DNA of 64,000 nucleotides from the NCBI GenBank assembly GCA_027622195.1, contig JAQBZO010000001.1, positions 62,001 to 126,000 of the forward strand, read 5' to 3'. Source of the stretch: Planctomycetota bacterium (GTDB taxonomy: Bacteria > Planctomycetota > Phycisphaerae > Phycisphaerales > SM1A02). This document shows, in pieces, positions 27,201-35,159 of this stretch. The position numbers were made by a program, and so were the translations under genes. The notes under the pieces are model-generated. The model was not told where the DNA came from. It did no database searches and was given only the letters and a program-made list of their open reading frames with translations. How positions within the stretch are numbered: position 1 is the stretch's first letter; each line of letters opens with the position of its first letter.

Positions 27201-27412
27201 ATTCAGTCGACAAGGGGAGCGAGCGCACCCGATTGGCGGGAGTGATTGCCGACCGAGAAAGGGCGATCAAGGGGTACCGCTCCAAACTGGACAATGCGGG
27301 ATATCTTGCCAAGGCGCCCGCGAATGTGGTCGAAGAGACGCGCACCATGTGTCTGCGTGCTGAGGCAGATCTCGAAGCTGCAAGGCGCGCGTTTGAATCG
27401 GTTGAGTTATGA
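24251..27412 (+). CDS. valS: valyl-tRNA synthetase
   Basis: 1053 residues from ATG 24251. Class I signature HLGH in PPNVTAALHLGHALNN (about residue 63), editing-domain blocks (TTRPETMLGDTAVAMNP, DQNDWEIGLRH), the catalytic-side WCISRQLWWGHRIPVW, and KMSKS (about 632-636) in FGQKMSKSLGNGVDPRD. After KMSKS, where most ValRS read directly into the anticodon-binding domain, there is a ~60-residue insertion (PFSGEAFTPKTIVTPAGYTVAAPI...ATPEMPLA) before RNFSNKLWNATRFAL. A C-terminal coiled coil (YRSKLDNAGYLAKAPANVVEE) is normal. A metalloprotease lipoprotein gene overlaps its stop by ATGA. Confidence 0.95.
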   Translation: MPQSVPAPVAVESKALAKSYIPSDHEAGVSQRWVDARAFHAEPGTGRAPYCVMIPPPNVTAALHLGHALNNTLQDVLVRIHRMKGFETLWMPGTDHAGIATQSVVEKRLLQQGQRRTDFTRDAFISKVQEWKDEYEAVILSQLKVMGASCDFDRTRFTMDPVCARAVREAFFRLFSDGLIERGKRLVNWDPVSQTALADDEVEMEEVDGHFWYLRYPLEDGTGHVTVATTRPETMLGDTAVAMNPRDPRAAALRGKRVRLPIVGRIIPIIEDDAVVLSVDMGGDPADPKSAMSSGFLKVTPAHDQNDWEIGLRHKLPAINVMGPDGSISDHHGWTDLSEEARSLVGLTRELAREKIVAWFRDHGLLEQAKPYRHAVGHSYRSHVPVEPYLSDQWYVRVTDDRLRGSALRAMAADQRTSTSSSSESNQPVALGDGELRFFPARYAKTFQLWHEGIRDWCISRQLWWGHRIPVWSKRITPSHATWSEEFAAQQLTSLKDGIVIRIVRVDDGKSVDPKSAISTTKEYDLFACLHSDDLAPSIEALGFGQDPDVLDTWFSSALWPLSTLGWPDDRAAGMAGMVEAFNPTSVLSTAREIITLWVSRMVMFNRYLNHGKLPFREVFIHSVVQDGFGQKMSKSLGNGVDPRDIIHTHGTDAMRFVMVQMSTTTQDVRLPVDVLCPFSGEAFTPKTIVTPAGYTVAAPIQQSPKNPAARMVSAYGAASGEATATPEMPLARNTSARFDIGRNFSNKLWNATRFALSSVTSDALAVPLDMKPTCIADRWILSRLEATAQRIESSTAQYSFNEYAEAMYDFVWRDFCDWYLEAIKPTVKSDPMQQRVLLTVLNATMRLVHPVMPFVTEALWPAVQQAGRAGVAGIILPPSELLCQAAWPTPCGVHNAEVESIVERVQSLVLAIRNLRGELRVEPKRRITMIPSTNTAALIVSGQGMVEALAGIGELSAPLTARPAGSIVFAFEGDEQALANLLDSVDKGSERTRLAGVIADRERAIKGYRSKLDNAGYLAKAPANVVEETRTMCLRAEADLEAARRAFESVEL

Positions 27413-28476
27413 CGCGATCGTTGTTCCAGATCTTCTGCTTCACCATCGTCACAGGGACGATGGCGATGGGCTGCGCGAGTTCAACGAAGTCCACCTCGCT
27501 TCGACCTCATCCACTTGCTACACGAGCGGCGGAAAAATCGAATGCAGAGAATCCATCCCATGATCACATCGCGGGTGGATTTCTCGCAGCGGTCCCAGTG
27601 GTGATTGACGAGAACGCGCGGGGGGTGACTCTTCGCAGTGAGGATTATTCGATTCACACCACGCTGCGCGATGCGCGTCTTCGCACGCTCTTGCCGTATT
27701 TCATGGAGCAAGCCCTCCTTCATTACTCGACTTCCATTGCGAGTCTTCCGTTACCGTCGGATCCGCTGGAAATGTGGGTGTACGGCACGCGCGAAGAGTG
27801 GATCACGCACATCAATGGGCATCTCGGAGACGAGGCTGCTCCGTACCGCAAGATGGGTCGCGGCGGATACACGAGTGGAGGCAAGAGCGTTCTCTATGAC
27901 CTCGGATTCCTCGACACGCTGACAATCGCAGCGCACGAGGGTTGGCATCAGTATGTGCAGCAAACCTTCCGCACTCCCATCCCACCTTGGCTTGATGAAG
28001 GGACGGCGACTTGGATGGAGGGTTTTTCAGGAACGCGCGATGAGCAAGGTCCAACCTTTATTCCGTGGCGCAATATGGAGCGATACGGTGCCCTTCGAGA
28101 AGTCGTTCGCGCCGATGCACTGCGTCCACTCGATGCGATCGTCTCGGGCACTCCTCAAGGATTCTTGCTCGAAGGACGCGATGCCTTGCTCGATTATTAC
28201 GCGCATGTTTGGGCACTCATCCACTTCCTCAATGAGTATGAAGGCAGTCGTTATCGCGCCGCCCTCGGAGAAATGCTCGAGCGTTCCGCGAGTGGACGAC
28301 TTCAGGGCGCGGTCGGTCCGCGAGCACTTGCCCGCCAGTTCGAGCGCCAGTTCGGATCATCCATGGCTGAGATGGATCGACAGTTCAAGCTGTTCGTCAC
28401 GGATATCACGCGCCGCGGTGCAGGCAACTTGGTCTACCTCGGACGCAGTCCGTACCTCGAACGCTCAACTCAATAG
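27409..28476 (+). CDS. lipoprotein zinc metalloprotease-like (HEGWH)
   Basis: 355 residues. Signal peptide with MAMGC (Cys22) as lipobox. The catalytic-looking core has HEGWH (an HExxH zinc motif, about residue 179) followed by PPWLDEGTATWMEGF, the downstream glutamate of gluzincin peptidases (DUF1570/MA-like clan). The C-terminal part is helical (ALARQFERQFGSSMAEMDRQFKLFV). The fold and motifs predict a periplasm-facing peptidase; the substrate is unknown. It overlaps valS by ATGA (27409-27412), and its end overlaps the convergent hydrolase by 12 bp. Confidence 0.78.
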   Translation: MTRSLFQIFCFTIVTGTMAMGCASSTKSTSLRPHPLATRAAEKSNAENPSHDHIAGGFLAAVPVVIDENARGVTLRSEDYSIHTTLRDARLRTLLPYFMEQALLHYSTSIASLPLPSDPLEMWVYGTREEWITHINGHLGDEAAPYRKMGRGGYTSGGKSVLYDLGFLDTLTIAAHEGWHQYVQQTFRTPIPPWLDEGTATWMEGFSGTRDEQGPTFIPWRNMERYGALREVVRADALRPLDAIVSGTPQGFLLEGRDALLDYYAHVWALIHFLNEYEGSRYRAALGEMLERSASGRLQGAVGPRALARQFERQFGSSMAEMDRQFKLFVTDITRRGAGNLVYLGRSPYLERSTQ

Positions 28477-29256
28477 TGCCGAGCGGATGAACTCTGTGCC
28501 CAGTTCCTTCGCCTCACCGTGCTTGTTTCCGAATCCCGCGTGCTCATTCGGTGCACCAGTGGATTTCCACGAATGCAATCGAATGTGATCGGGATGCCTC
28601 GCGTGAGAACGCAGCGCGTCGATGAATCGGCGCTGTCCAGAAACGGGCACCACGGCGTCCGCCTCGCTATGCAGTGCAAGAACCTTGGTTTCTTGCCAAC
28701 TCGATAATCGATCGATGGGATTCACTCCAGCGAGTCGTCTTCGCTGCGTCGATTCCTCTTGAACATGATGAAGCGAAAGGAAGTCGCCCGTTGTGGATTC
28801 GAGCAATACCGCCTTGAACGAATGGGGTTCACACAATCGAGCGATCGCAATCATTCCGCCCGCACTCATCCCTCCGATCGCGATCGATTCCTCGGTCGTG
28901 ACGCCGCGTGAGACGAGTGCGTTCACCACTGCGTCTATTTCTGGCACGCACCAATCGATCAAGTCCGCAAGACTCTCTGGACCCTGAAGTGTGAGGTCGC
29001 GCCTTTCTCCATGACCAGGAAGATCGATCGCGCAGACGGCGTACCCCGCATGAAACGCCCGTTGATAGCGGCCTGGATCCAATTCCTTCGAGACCGTTCG
29101 ACCATGCAACCAGAGGAGCGTGGGCGCGGGGTGATCGGGCCAAGCGATCCCTTCTCGCAGAGCAGGGTGGATGATGACCGACGGCACTCCAGCCAATCGA
29201 GTCCATCTCGAGTGATGCGCAAGCGAGCGAGGAAAAGTCCCAATAGGTTGCGGCAT
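28465..29256 (-). CDS. alpha/beta hydrolase (dienelactone-hydrolase/esterase-like)
   Basis: 263 residues. Classic fold order: oxyanion region LLWLHGRTVSKE, the strand ending AIDLPGHGERRD, the nucleophile elbow GGMSAGG (Ser about residue 130), a likely acid Asp in LHSEADAVVPVSGQRRF and the C-terminal His in NEHAGFGNKH. The catalytic triad is visible. The prolyl-oligopeptidase-like HG-R motif suggests esterase/acyl-peptidase activity. It starts 15 nt after rsmD, so probably co-transcribed. Confidence 0.8.
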   Translation of the reverse strand: MPQPIGTFPRSLAHHSRWTRLAGVPSVIIHPALREGIAWPDHPAPTLLWLHGRTVSKELDPGRYQRAFHAGYAVCAIDLPGHGERRDLTLQGPESLADLIDWCVPEIDAVVNALVSRGVTTEESIAIGGMSAGGMIAIARLCEPHSFKAVLLESTTGDFLSLHHVQEESTQRRRLAGVNPIDRLSSWQETKVLALHSEADAVVPVSGQRRFIDALRSHARHPDHIRLHSWKSTGAPNEHAGFGNKHGEAKELGTEFIRSALLS

Positions 29257-29271
29257 AAAAATCTTCGCTCG

Positions 29272-29937
29272 TCAAATCAGGGGAGGAAGATCCTGCTCAT
29301 CGTCGACGATCGTCGCCTTGTTGACCGCATTTCCATCGAATGGAAGAACGGCCACGCCGGCCTTCGGTGCAAAGAGCAACACATGCTGCTCATCTCCGTA
29401 TCCGTGATACTCTGGTCCATCGAACAACGGGAGTTCAATCGGATCCTCGGCGGTCGGCGCATCGGGCACGCGAAGGACAAGAAAACTTTTGGGCGCCATC
29501 ACTGGAGCCAACGCGTTGAGTGCTTCAAGAATCCGCACAAGCGATGCGCGTCGTTTCATCGCCGCAAAGGGTGGATCAGCGAAAACGATGTCGATCGGTT
29601 TCGGAGCCTGATGGAGGAGGTCGGCAGAAAGCACATCAATGCTCGCCACGCGCGCACGATCGCCACACTGAAGGGCGCGAATGTTGGCATTCAGGCACTC
29701 GAGCACCCTGCGATCCTTCTCGACCAAAACAACTTCGGCGGCTCCGCGGCTGACCGCCTCGAGTCCCATCGTGCCGACTCCGGCGTAAAGATCGAGCACT
29801 CTCGCTCCCCCAAACCATCCTCGAAGGAGGTTGAAAATCGCCTCTTTCGTGCGACTTCCCATCGGTCGCGTGAGGTGCGCGCCTTCAGGAGTGACAAGGT
29901 GCCGAGATCGAAATGCGCCACCAGTGATTCGAAGCAT
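29272..29937 (-). CDS. rsmD: 16S rRNA (guanine966-N2)-methyltransferase
   Basis: 221 residues from ATG 29937 (the frame is open to 30165, but homology begins at MLRITGGAFRSRHLVTPEG). RsmD signature: TRPMGSRTKEAIFNLL, SAM loop LDLYAGVGTMGLEAVSRGA, and catalytic DPPF in IVFADPPFAA. Modifies 16S rRNA in the 30S subunit. The start lies 7 nt after a TAGAAT -10 box. Confidence 0.93.
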   Translation of the reverse strand: MLRITGGAFRSRHLVTPEGAHLTRPMGSRTKEAIFNLLRGWFGGARVLDLYAGVGTMGLEAVSRGAAEVVLVEKDRRVLECLNANIRALQCGDRARVASIDVLSADLLHQAPKPIDIVFADPPFAAMKRRASLVRILEALNALAPVMAPKSFLVLRVPDAPTAEDPIELPLFDGPEYHGYGDEQHVLLFAPKAGVAVLPFDGNAVNKATIVDDEQDLPPLI

Positions 29938-29944
29938 TGGATTG

Positions 29945-29950
29945 ATTCTA
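29945..29950 (-). promoter_or_regulatory. -10 box TAGAAT of rsmD (leaderless)
   Basis: TAGAAT on the minus strand ends 7 nt before ATG 29937. Confidence 0.5.
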
Positions 29951-29986
29951 CTTGGGATGATCGACGCCAATCGATCGGCGCTCGCG

Positions 29987-29992
29987 TACATT
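29987..29992 (+). promoter_or_regulatory. -10 box TACATT of secreted alpha-toroid protein (leaderless)
   Basis: TACATT ends 6 nt before ATG 29999; the divergent rsmD start is 61 bp away. Confidence 0.55.
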
Positions 29993-29998
29993 GGTTCC

Positions 29999-31189
29999 AT
30001 GCGAATCCACTGCATCGGCGCACTTGCTGTTGTCCTCGTCATCGCCTCAATCTGCACCGCGCAGAATCCAGCCCACACGGCGCGTGTTGAAGCATGCGTC
30101 AAGGCCGGGTGGAGTTCAGAACTTGCCGAACAGGGAGCCATTGCCGTTGAGCGACTCGTTGCCATGCAGGAAGATCCTGGACAGTGGCCGTACGAAGGGG
30201 TCTACCGAGTGGGCGGAGAAATCCCCGTTGGATATCGAATCGGTGGCACCTCGATTTGCGGCGAGTCACTTCTCACGACGCCCGGCTACGCCGACGATAG
30301 CGCACGCAAAGTAGCGGTTGAACGGGCGATCGCGTTCGTCTGCGCTGGACGCAACGAGTCACTCATGAATCCAGTGACCTACAAGGGCGGATACGACGTG
30401 CGCGCCTGGGGTCATTGTTACGGAGCGCGATTCCTCTTGCTTGCTCGAAAGCTCGGCGCTGTTCCCGCCGGATTAAAAGACGAAGTAGAGAGTTCGATTG
30501 ACTGGTATGTCGACGCGATTCAGAAAATGGAAATCGCCAAGATTGGCGGATGGAACTATGCACTGCAGGGCGATCGCACCGATCCAAGCCCAGTGAGTCC
30601 GTTCATGACGCCCCCATGTCTTGAGTCACTCTTCCTCGCGCGCGAGCAGGGGGAAACGGTCGACGCGGCCATTGTCGAGCGTGCACTGAAGGCTCTCGAA
30701 ATGTGTCGCGGTGAGAGCGGATACTTTGATTACAGCGCACAGCGAGCAATCAAGGATCAGCCGAAACAGATTCCAGGATCGGTGGGACGCATGTGTGCGG
30801 GAGAAGCGGCCCTCGTACTGGCAAGTCGCGGATCGACTGAACATCTCGCGAGCGCTGTCAACGCATTCCATGCCCATTGGGACGCGCTTGAAGCACGCCG
30901 TGCCAAGAGTGGAACCCATCTGGCGCCGTACGGAGTGGCTCCCTATTACTTCATGTTTGCCCATTGGCGCGCAGCCATTGCGGTTCAATTGGCGAGTACT
31001 GAGGATCGACCCGCACTCCGCGCCAAGGTCCTCGAGTGCCTTGCTCGAACGCGCGCCACCGGGGGAACTTGGAACGATCGAGTCTTTCCGCGCAGCGCGA
31101 ACTTTGGAACAGCGTGCGCGCTGCTTGTGCTTGGAGCTCCGACTGCACCGCCGCCAGCGGGATGGGCTGAACTTCCGAAAAAGAATTGA
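29999..31189 (+). CDS. secreted prenyltransferase/squalene-oxidase-repeat-like protein
   Basis: 396 residues from ATG 29999. Signal peptide about 1-21 (VLVIASICTAQ). The body resembles alpha6-alpha6 toroid proteins of the terpene-cyclase/prenyltransferase repeat class: repeated helices with LVAMQEDPGQWPYEG, GGWNYAL, ESGYFDYSA and GTWNDRVF patterns in which W/Y and G recur, as in QW-type repeats. No acidic DxDD catalytic motif is obvious, so it may be a structural or binding protein rather than a cyclase. No same-strand partner. It has its own -10 box. Confidence 0.72.
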   Translation: MRIHCIGALAVVLVIASICTAQNPAHTARVEACVKAGWSSELAEQGAIAVERLVAMQEDPGQWPYEGVYRVGGEIPVGYRIGGTSICGESLLTTPGYADDSARKVAVERAIAFVCAGRNESLMNPVTYKGGYDVRAWGHCYGARFLLLARKLGAVPAGLKDEVESSIDWYVDAIQKMEIAKIGGWNYALQGDRTDPSPVSPFMTPPCLESLFLAREQGETVDAAIVERALKALEMCRGESGYFDYSAQRAIKDQPKQIPGSVGRMCAGEAALVLASRGSTEHLASAVNAFHAHWDALEARRAKSGTHLAPYGVAPYYFMFAHWRAAIAVQLASTEDRPALRAKVLECLARTRATGGTWNDRVFPRSANFGTACALLVLGAPTAPPPAGWAELPKKN

Positions 31190-31197
31190 TGACTTCA

Positions 31198-31226
31198 CTT
31201 GGAGCGCGCTCCAGAACAAGTACAAT
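31198..31226 (+). promoter_or_regulatory. speA promoter CTTGGA-17-TACAAT
   Basis: CTTGGA (31198-31203) and TACAAT (31221-31226), 17-nt spacer; predicted start about 31233 gives a ~46-nt leader. The same -35 hexamer occurs in the promoter at 63158. Confidence 0.6.
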
Positions 31227-31278
31227 GACAGTTTGGTAGCCATCGAGATCATTCGCACTCTTAGGGTTTCACTTCGAC

Positions 31279-33318
31279 ATGACCACTCCTGATGTTTCGT
31301 TCCCCGCCTCGACTGATGCGCAGCGCGAATCGCCTGCCCGAGGGTGCGCGGTTGCTCCCGCCACTGAACCTGCGTGGTCGACCGAAGATTCGGTCGATCT
31401 CTACCAGACTCGTCTCTGGGGTAAGGGGTTCTTCGATGTGAATGCAGAGGGTCATGTGGTCGTGCGTCCTGAGCGTGACCCGGTCCGCGAGATTGATCTG
31501 CACGCCGTCGTGGAAGGTTTGCGCGAGCGAGGATTCAAGACTCCCGTCCTCATTCACTTCAGCGATCTGTTGAACCGCCGCATGGCTGATTTGCATGAGG
31601 CATTTCAAAACGCCATTCGCGAGAACACCTACCGCGGTGCGTACATCGGTGTCTATCCCATCAAGGTGAACCAACAGCGTCGTGTCGTCGAAGAGATTCG
31701 ACAATATGGTGAAGCATTCAATTCTGGACTCGAGGTGGGATCGAAGCCCGAACTCCTCGCCGTGATGGGACTCACCACCGACTCACGCGATCGACTCATC
31801 ATTTGCAATGGCTTCAAAGAAGATCGTTACATCGAGTTCACGATGCTCGCTGCGAAGCTCGGCCGTCAGATCATCCCCGTGATCGAAAACCTGACAGAAC
31901 TTCGGCTCATTTTGTCGCACGCCGACCGACTCGGAGTGCGACCGCGCATCGGCGTTCGTGTGAATCTCTCGGCGAAGGGAGCGGGGCGGTGGCGCCACTC
32001 GTCGGGCGCCAAGGCCAAGTTTGGCCTGACACTGCTCGAAGTGCTTGAGGTCTTTGAGGTGCTCAAGGCTCGAAAAATGGAAGACTGCCTTGAGTTGCTC
32101 CATTGCCACATGGGCTCGCAGATTCACGATATCCGCCAAGTGGTGAGTGGAGTCAATGAACTCGCTCGCATCTATGTCCAACTTCGCAAGATGGGCGCAG
32201 GAGTTCAATTCATGGATGTGGGAGGCGGACTCGGCGTCGACTACGACGGAAGCCAGACTTCATTCGAGTTCAGCACGAATTACACGCTGCAGGAGTATGC
32301 CAGCAGCATCGTCTACAAGATCATGGCGGTGTGCGATGAAGAGGGTGTCGATCACCCCACCATCATCACCGAGAGCGGTCGTGCGATGGTGGCGCAGCAG
32401 AGTGTTCTCGTCTTTGATGTTCTTGGCGCGAATCGACCTGACCGCCACACGCCGCCCGCTGAACTTCCACCACTCATCGATGGAGAAGCTGCCCCTCGTC
32501 CCCTCACCGACATGTGGGAAACATTCCGCGCGGTGAATGAACGGAGACTCGTCGAGCGTTACCACGATGCACTTGAAGCACGCGATGAGGCGATGAGACT
32601 TTTCAGCGTCGGCTATATGGGACTTCAAGCGCGCGCAATGGTCGACCAACTGTTCTGGGCAACCTGCGCCAAGATCCGAGACAAGGTGCGCGAATTGGGC
32701 GACAACGCGCCGGAAGAACTCGCTGAACTCGAAAGCAGCATGTCGGACACCTATTTCTGCAACCTCTCGATTTTCCAGAGTTTGCCCGACATTTGGGCGA
32801 TCCGTCAACTCTTCCCGATTATGCCGATCCATCGGCTCAATGAGCATCCATCGCGTCGTGCGACCCTTGCCGACATCACCTGCGACAGCGACGGAAAAAT
32901 TGACCGATTCGTCGACGATCACGATGTCAAGAAGAGCCTACAACTCCACGATTTTCAGGAAGGTGAGAGTTACCTTCTCGGCGCATTCCTCGTGGGCGCG
33001 TACCAAGAGACACTCGGTGACTTGCACAACCTCTTCGGCGACACGCACGCCGCCCATGTCCGCCTCGATGAAAACGGACAGTGGTGGTTGGACGAGGTGA
33101 TCGAGGGCGATTCGGTGCGCGAAGTCTTGCAGTATGTGCAATACGACCCGCTCAAATTGTCAGCGGCCATCCGTCGAGAGTGTGAACTTGCCGTGCGCGA
33201 TAAGCGGATGGCGGCGATCGAGAGTCAGAAAGTGGTTCGTGCGTACGAGGCTGGGCTCGACGGTTACACCTATCTCGAGTCGGGTGAATCGCCAGTGTTC
33301 GACCACGACGCAGGATGA
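31279..33318 (+). CDS. speA: biosynthetic arginine decarboxylase
   Basis: 679 residues, a little over the usual 630-660. PLP enzyme converting arginine to agmatine in polyamine synthesis. Diagnostic blocks: TRLWGKGFFDVNAEGHVVVRP near the start, the PLP lysine in YIGVYPIKVNQQRRVVEEI, GLEVGSKPELLAVM, HCHMGSQIHDI, the glycine-rich phosphate site GGGLGVDYDGS and a C-terminal LGAYQETLGDLHNLFGD with the substrate Asp/Cys region. A homologous Orn/Lys/Arg group IV decarboxylase. No speB (agmatinase) nearby. Confidence 0.95.
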   Translation: MTTPDVSFPASTDAQRESPARGCAVAPATEPAWSTEDSVDLYQTRLWGKGFFDVNAEGHVVVRPERDPVREIDLHAVVEGLRERGFKTPVLIHFSDLLNRRMADLHEAFQNAIRENTYRGAYIGVYPIKVNQQRRVVEEIRQYGEAFNSGLEVGSKPELLAVMGLTTDSRDRLIICNGFKEDRYIEFTMLAAKLGRQIIPVIENLTELRLILSHADRLGVRPRIGVRVNLSAKGAGRWRHSSGAKAKFGLTLLEVLEVFEVLKARKMEDCLELLHCHMGSQIHDIRQVVSGVNELARIYVQLRKMGAGVQFMDVGGGLGVDYDGSQTSFEFSTNYTLQEYASSIVYKIMAVCDEEGVDHPTIITESGRAMVAQQSVLVFDVLGANRPDRHTPPAELPPLIDGEAAPRPLTDMWETFRAVNERRLVERYHDALEARDEAMRLFSVGYMGLQARAMVDQLFWATCAKIRDKVRELGDNAPEELAELESSMSDTYFCNLSIFQSLPDIWAIRQLFPIMPIHRLNEHPSRRATLADITCDSDGKIDRFVDDHDVKKSLQLHDFQEGESYLLGAFLVGAYQETLGDLHNLFGDTHAAHVRLDENGQWWLDEVIEGDSVREVLQYVQYDPLKLSAAIRRECELAVRDKRMAAIESQKVVRAYEAGLDGYTYLESGESPVFDHDAG

Positions 33319-33327
33319 TCGGTCGAC

Positions 33328-34329
33328 TCATTCACTGATGACGCGCAGGGAGATGAGGTCCTGCACATCAATGAGTCCTATGGGACGACCCGCATCGTCG
33401 ACGACTGGGATTTCGTCGATGCGGCGTTCGCGAACCATTCGCACCGCATCGCGCACCAGCGCATCGCTCGAGAGAGCGCGCGGACTTCGACTCATGACCT
33501 GGGTGATTGGTGCCGTCAGAGCGTTCGCCCCGCGTTCATTGAGAAGTCGCCGAAGGTCACCATCGGTCATGATCCCTGAAAGTTTTCCAGACTCATTGAC
33601 CACCATGATGGCACCGGCGCGCCGTCCTGATCCTGCTTGCGAGAGTGCTTCCTGAACCGAGAGCGACTCGCTGAGGCACGGAAGATTGTCGCCCACACGA
33701 AACCGAAGGACTTCCGTCACTGGGCGTAGTCCCGCTCCGAGCATTCCGCCTGGATGATGTTTATGGAAGTCATCCGCCGCGAAATTGCGCCGCCTTGAGA
33801 GGGCGAGTGCGAGTGCGTCTCCGACCGCCATCATCGCCGTCGTACTCGCCGTGGGAGCCAAATTGTGGGGACAGGCCTCAACGAGATTGCCGAGGGGAAT
33901 GTGGGCATCGCAGGCGCGCGCGAGCGAAGAGTTGCCAGAAGATGAGATGCCAATTCGGTGAATGCCATCCGCCTTCAGAATCAGCGCGAGGTCGACGACT
34001 TCGCTTGTTTCTCCGCTGAAACTCAGGAGGATCGCGACATCGCCGCGTCGAATCCTGCCGAGATCTCCGTGCACAGCATCGGCGGGGTGGATGACATGGG
34101 ATGGCTGTCCAAGGCTGGCCAGTGTCGCCGAAATCTTTTGCCCGACTAATCCGCTCTTTCCCATTCCAGAGACGACGACATGGCCGCGGCATTCGTTCAA
34201 CAGATCAAGGGCGGCGCACCAGTGGGGCGACGATTCTCCCTCGATGCTCGCACGAAGTGATTCGAGCGCGTTTGCTTCAGCGGCGATGACCGCGCCGAGA
34301 AATGCCAATTCGCCTGCATCAAGTGTCAT
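33328..34329 (-). CDS. kdsD: arabinose-5-phosphate isomerase (KdsD/KpsF type)
   Basis: 333 residues: N-terminal SIS domain (about 35-185; VVSGMGKSGLVGQKISATLASLG...HPADAVHGDLGRI) and two C-terminal CBS domains (about 200-325). It converts ribulose-5-phosphate to arabinose-5-phosphate, the first committed step of Kdo synthesis, so it pairs functionally with kdsC at 7098. The usual Kdo operon (kdsA/B) is absent here. The start lies 6 nt after a TAGTCT -10 box. Confidence 0.94.
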   Translation of the reverse strand: MTLDAGELAFLGAVIAAEANALESLRASIEGESSPHWCAALDLLNECRGHVVVSGMGKSGLVGQKISATLASLGQPSHVIHPADAVHGDLGRIRRGDVAILLSFSGETSEVVDLALILKADGIHRIGISSSGNSSLARACDAHIPLGNLVEACPHNLAPTASTTAMMAVGDALALALSRRRNFAADDFHKHHPGGMLGAGLRPVTEVLRFRVGDNLPCLSESLSVQEALSQAGSGRRAGAIMVVNESGKLSGIMTDGDLRRLLNERGANALTAPITQVMSRSPRALSSDALVRDAVRMVRERRIDEIPVVDDAGRPIGLIDVQDLISLRVISE

Positions 34330-34335
34330 GGGTGC

Positions 34336-34341
34336 AGACTA
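34336..34341 (-). promoter_or_regulatory. -10 box TAGTCT of kdsD (leaderless)
   Basis: TAGTCT on the minus strand ends 6 nt before ATG 34329. Confidence 0.55.
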
Positions 34342-34370
34342 TCCGCCGCGGGGATTGGGTGCAGAGCGGG

Positions 34371-34376
34371 TAGATT
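34371..34376 (+). promoter_or_regulatory. -10 box TAGATT of scpA (leaderless, GTG start)
   Basis: TAGATT ends 6 nt before GTG 34383; divergent from kdsD, with 53 bp between the two starts. Confidence 0.55.
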
Positions 34377-34382
34377 CTGGCT

Positions 34383-35159
34383 GTGCCGCTTCAGGACGAC
34401 TACCAGATTCGACTTTCGCATTTTCAAGGTCCCCTTGATTTGCTGCTGTACCTCGTGAAGCGGCATGAAGTCGACATTCAAGATATTCCGATTCACGCCA
34501 TCACGAATCGCTACCTCTCCTTTCTCAAGCAGATCGATTCGATTGAAGTCGATACTGCGGCGGAGTTTCTCGTGATGGCGGCGACGCTCGTGGAAATCAA
34601 GAGCCGCACGCTCGCTCCGAACCCCGTTTCAGAAGCTGGAGTTCCCGCGGCAGAGGACTTGCTCGATCCTCGTCACGAACTAGTGCGGCAACTCGTGGCC
34701 TATCAGCGATTCCGTTCAGCGAGTGATCTCCTTTCACAGATTCGTCACGAGTATTCGCTTCGGTATCCCATCGGTGGACGGCGGTCAGGGGACGAGGCAA
34801 GCGCAGGAGACGACGAGACATTCCCAGAGACAGACCTTGAGGATCTCCACATCCTCGATCTGCTCGAGGCGTACGAAAGGATTGTCTCCACAATCGATTT
34901 CAATCGCATGGGCGACCACCGAGTGGAATATGACGACACGCCGATTGCACTTTTCCAAGAAGATCTCGTCGACCAGATGCGGCGCGAACCCTCGAGGCGG
35001 ATGACGCTTCAGCGCATTTTTGAGGGACGAACCCGCGGCGAAATGCTTGGGCTCTTCCTCGCACTCCTTGAACTTGCACGTCAACAGACGATCAAGATCG
35101 CGCAAGAGAGGAATGATGCTGAGATTGAGATTGAACTTGCCGAACCGGCGGCCGCTTAG
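34383..35159 (+). CDS. scpA: segregation and condensation protein A
   Basis: 258 residues with a GTG start. Kleisin subunit that bridges SMC heads and recruits ScpB. N-terminal SMC-binding region YQIRLSHFQGPLDLLLYLVKRHEVDIQDIPIHAITNRYLSFL is near-diagnostic; the middle is acidic (residues about 130-155), the C-terminus winged helix ends MTLQRIFEGRTRGEMLGLFLALLELARQQTIKI. scpB and smc are not in the window. The stop interlocks with dacB in TTAG (35156-35159). Confidence 0.93.
   Translation: MPLQDDYQIRLSHFQGPLDLLLYLVKRHEVDIQDIPIHAITNRYLSFLKQIDSIEVDTAAEFLVMAATLVEIKSRTLAPNPVSEAGVPAAEDLLDPRHELVRQLVAYQRFRSASDLLSQIRHEYSLRYPIGGRRSGDEASAGDDETFPETDLEDLHILDLLEAYERIVSTIDFNRMGDHRVEYDDTPIALFQEDLVDQMRREPSRRMTLQRIFEGRTRGEMLGLFLALLELARQQTIKIAQERNDAEIEIELAEPAAA

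Noticed and set aside
29011-30090. 359-residue plus-strand frame over the hydrolase and rsmD
   Set aside because: Antisense to rsmD with its intact catalytic motifs; no coding signal of its own.
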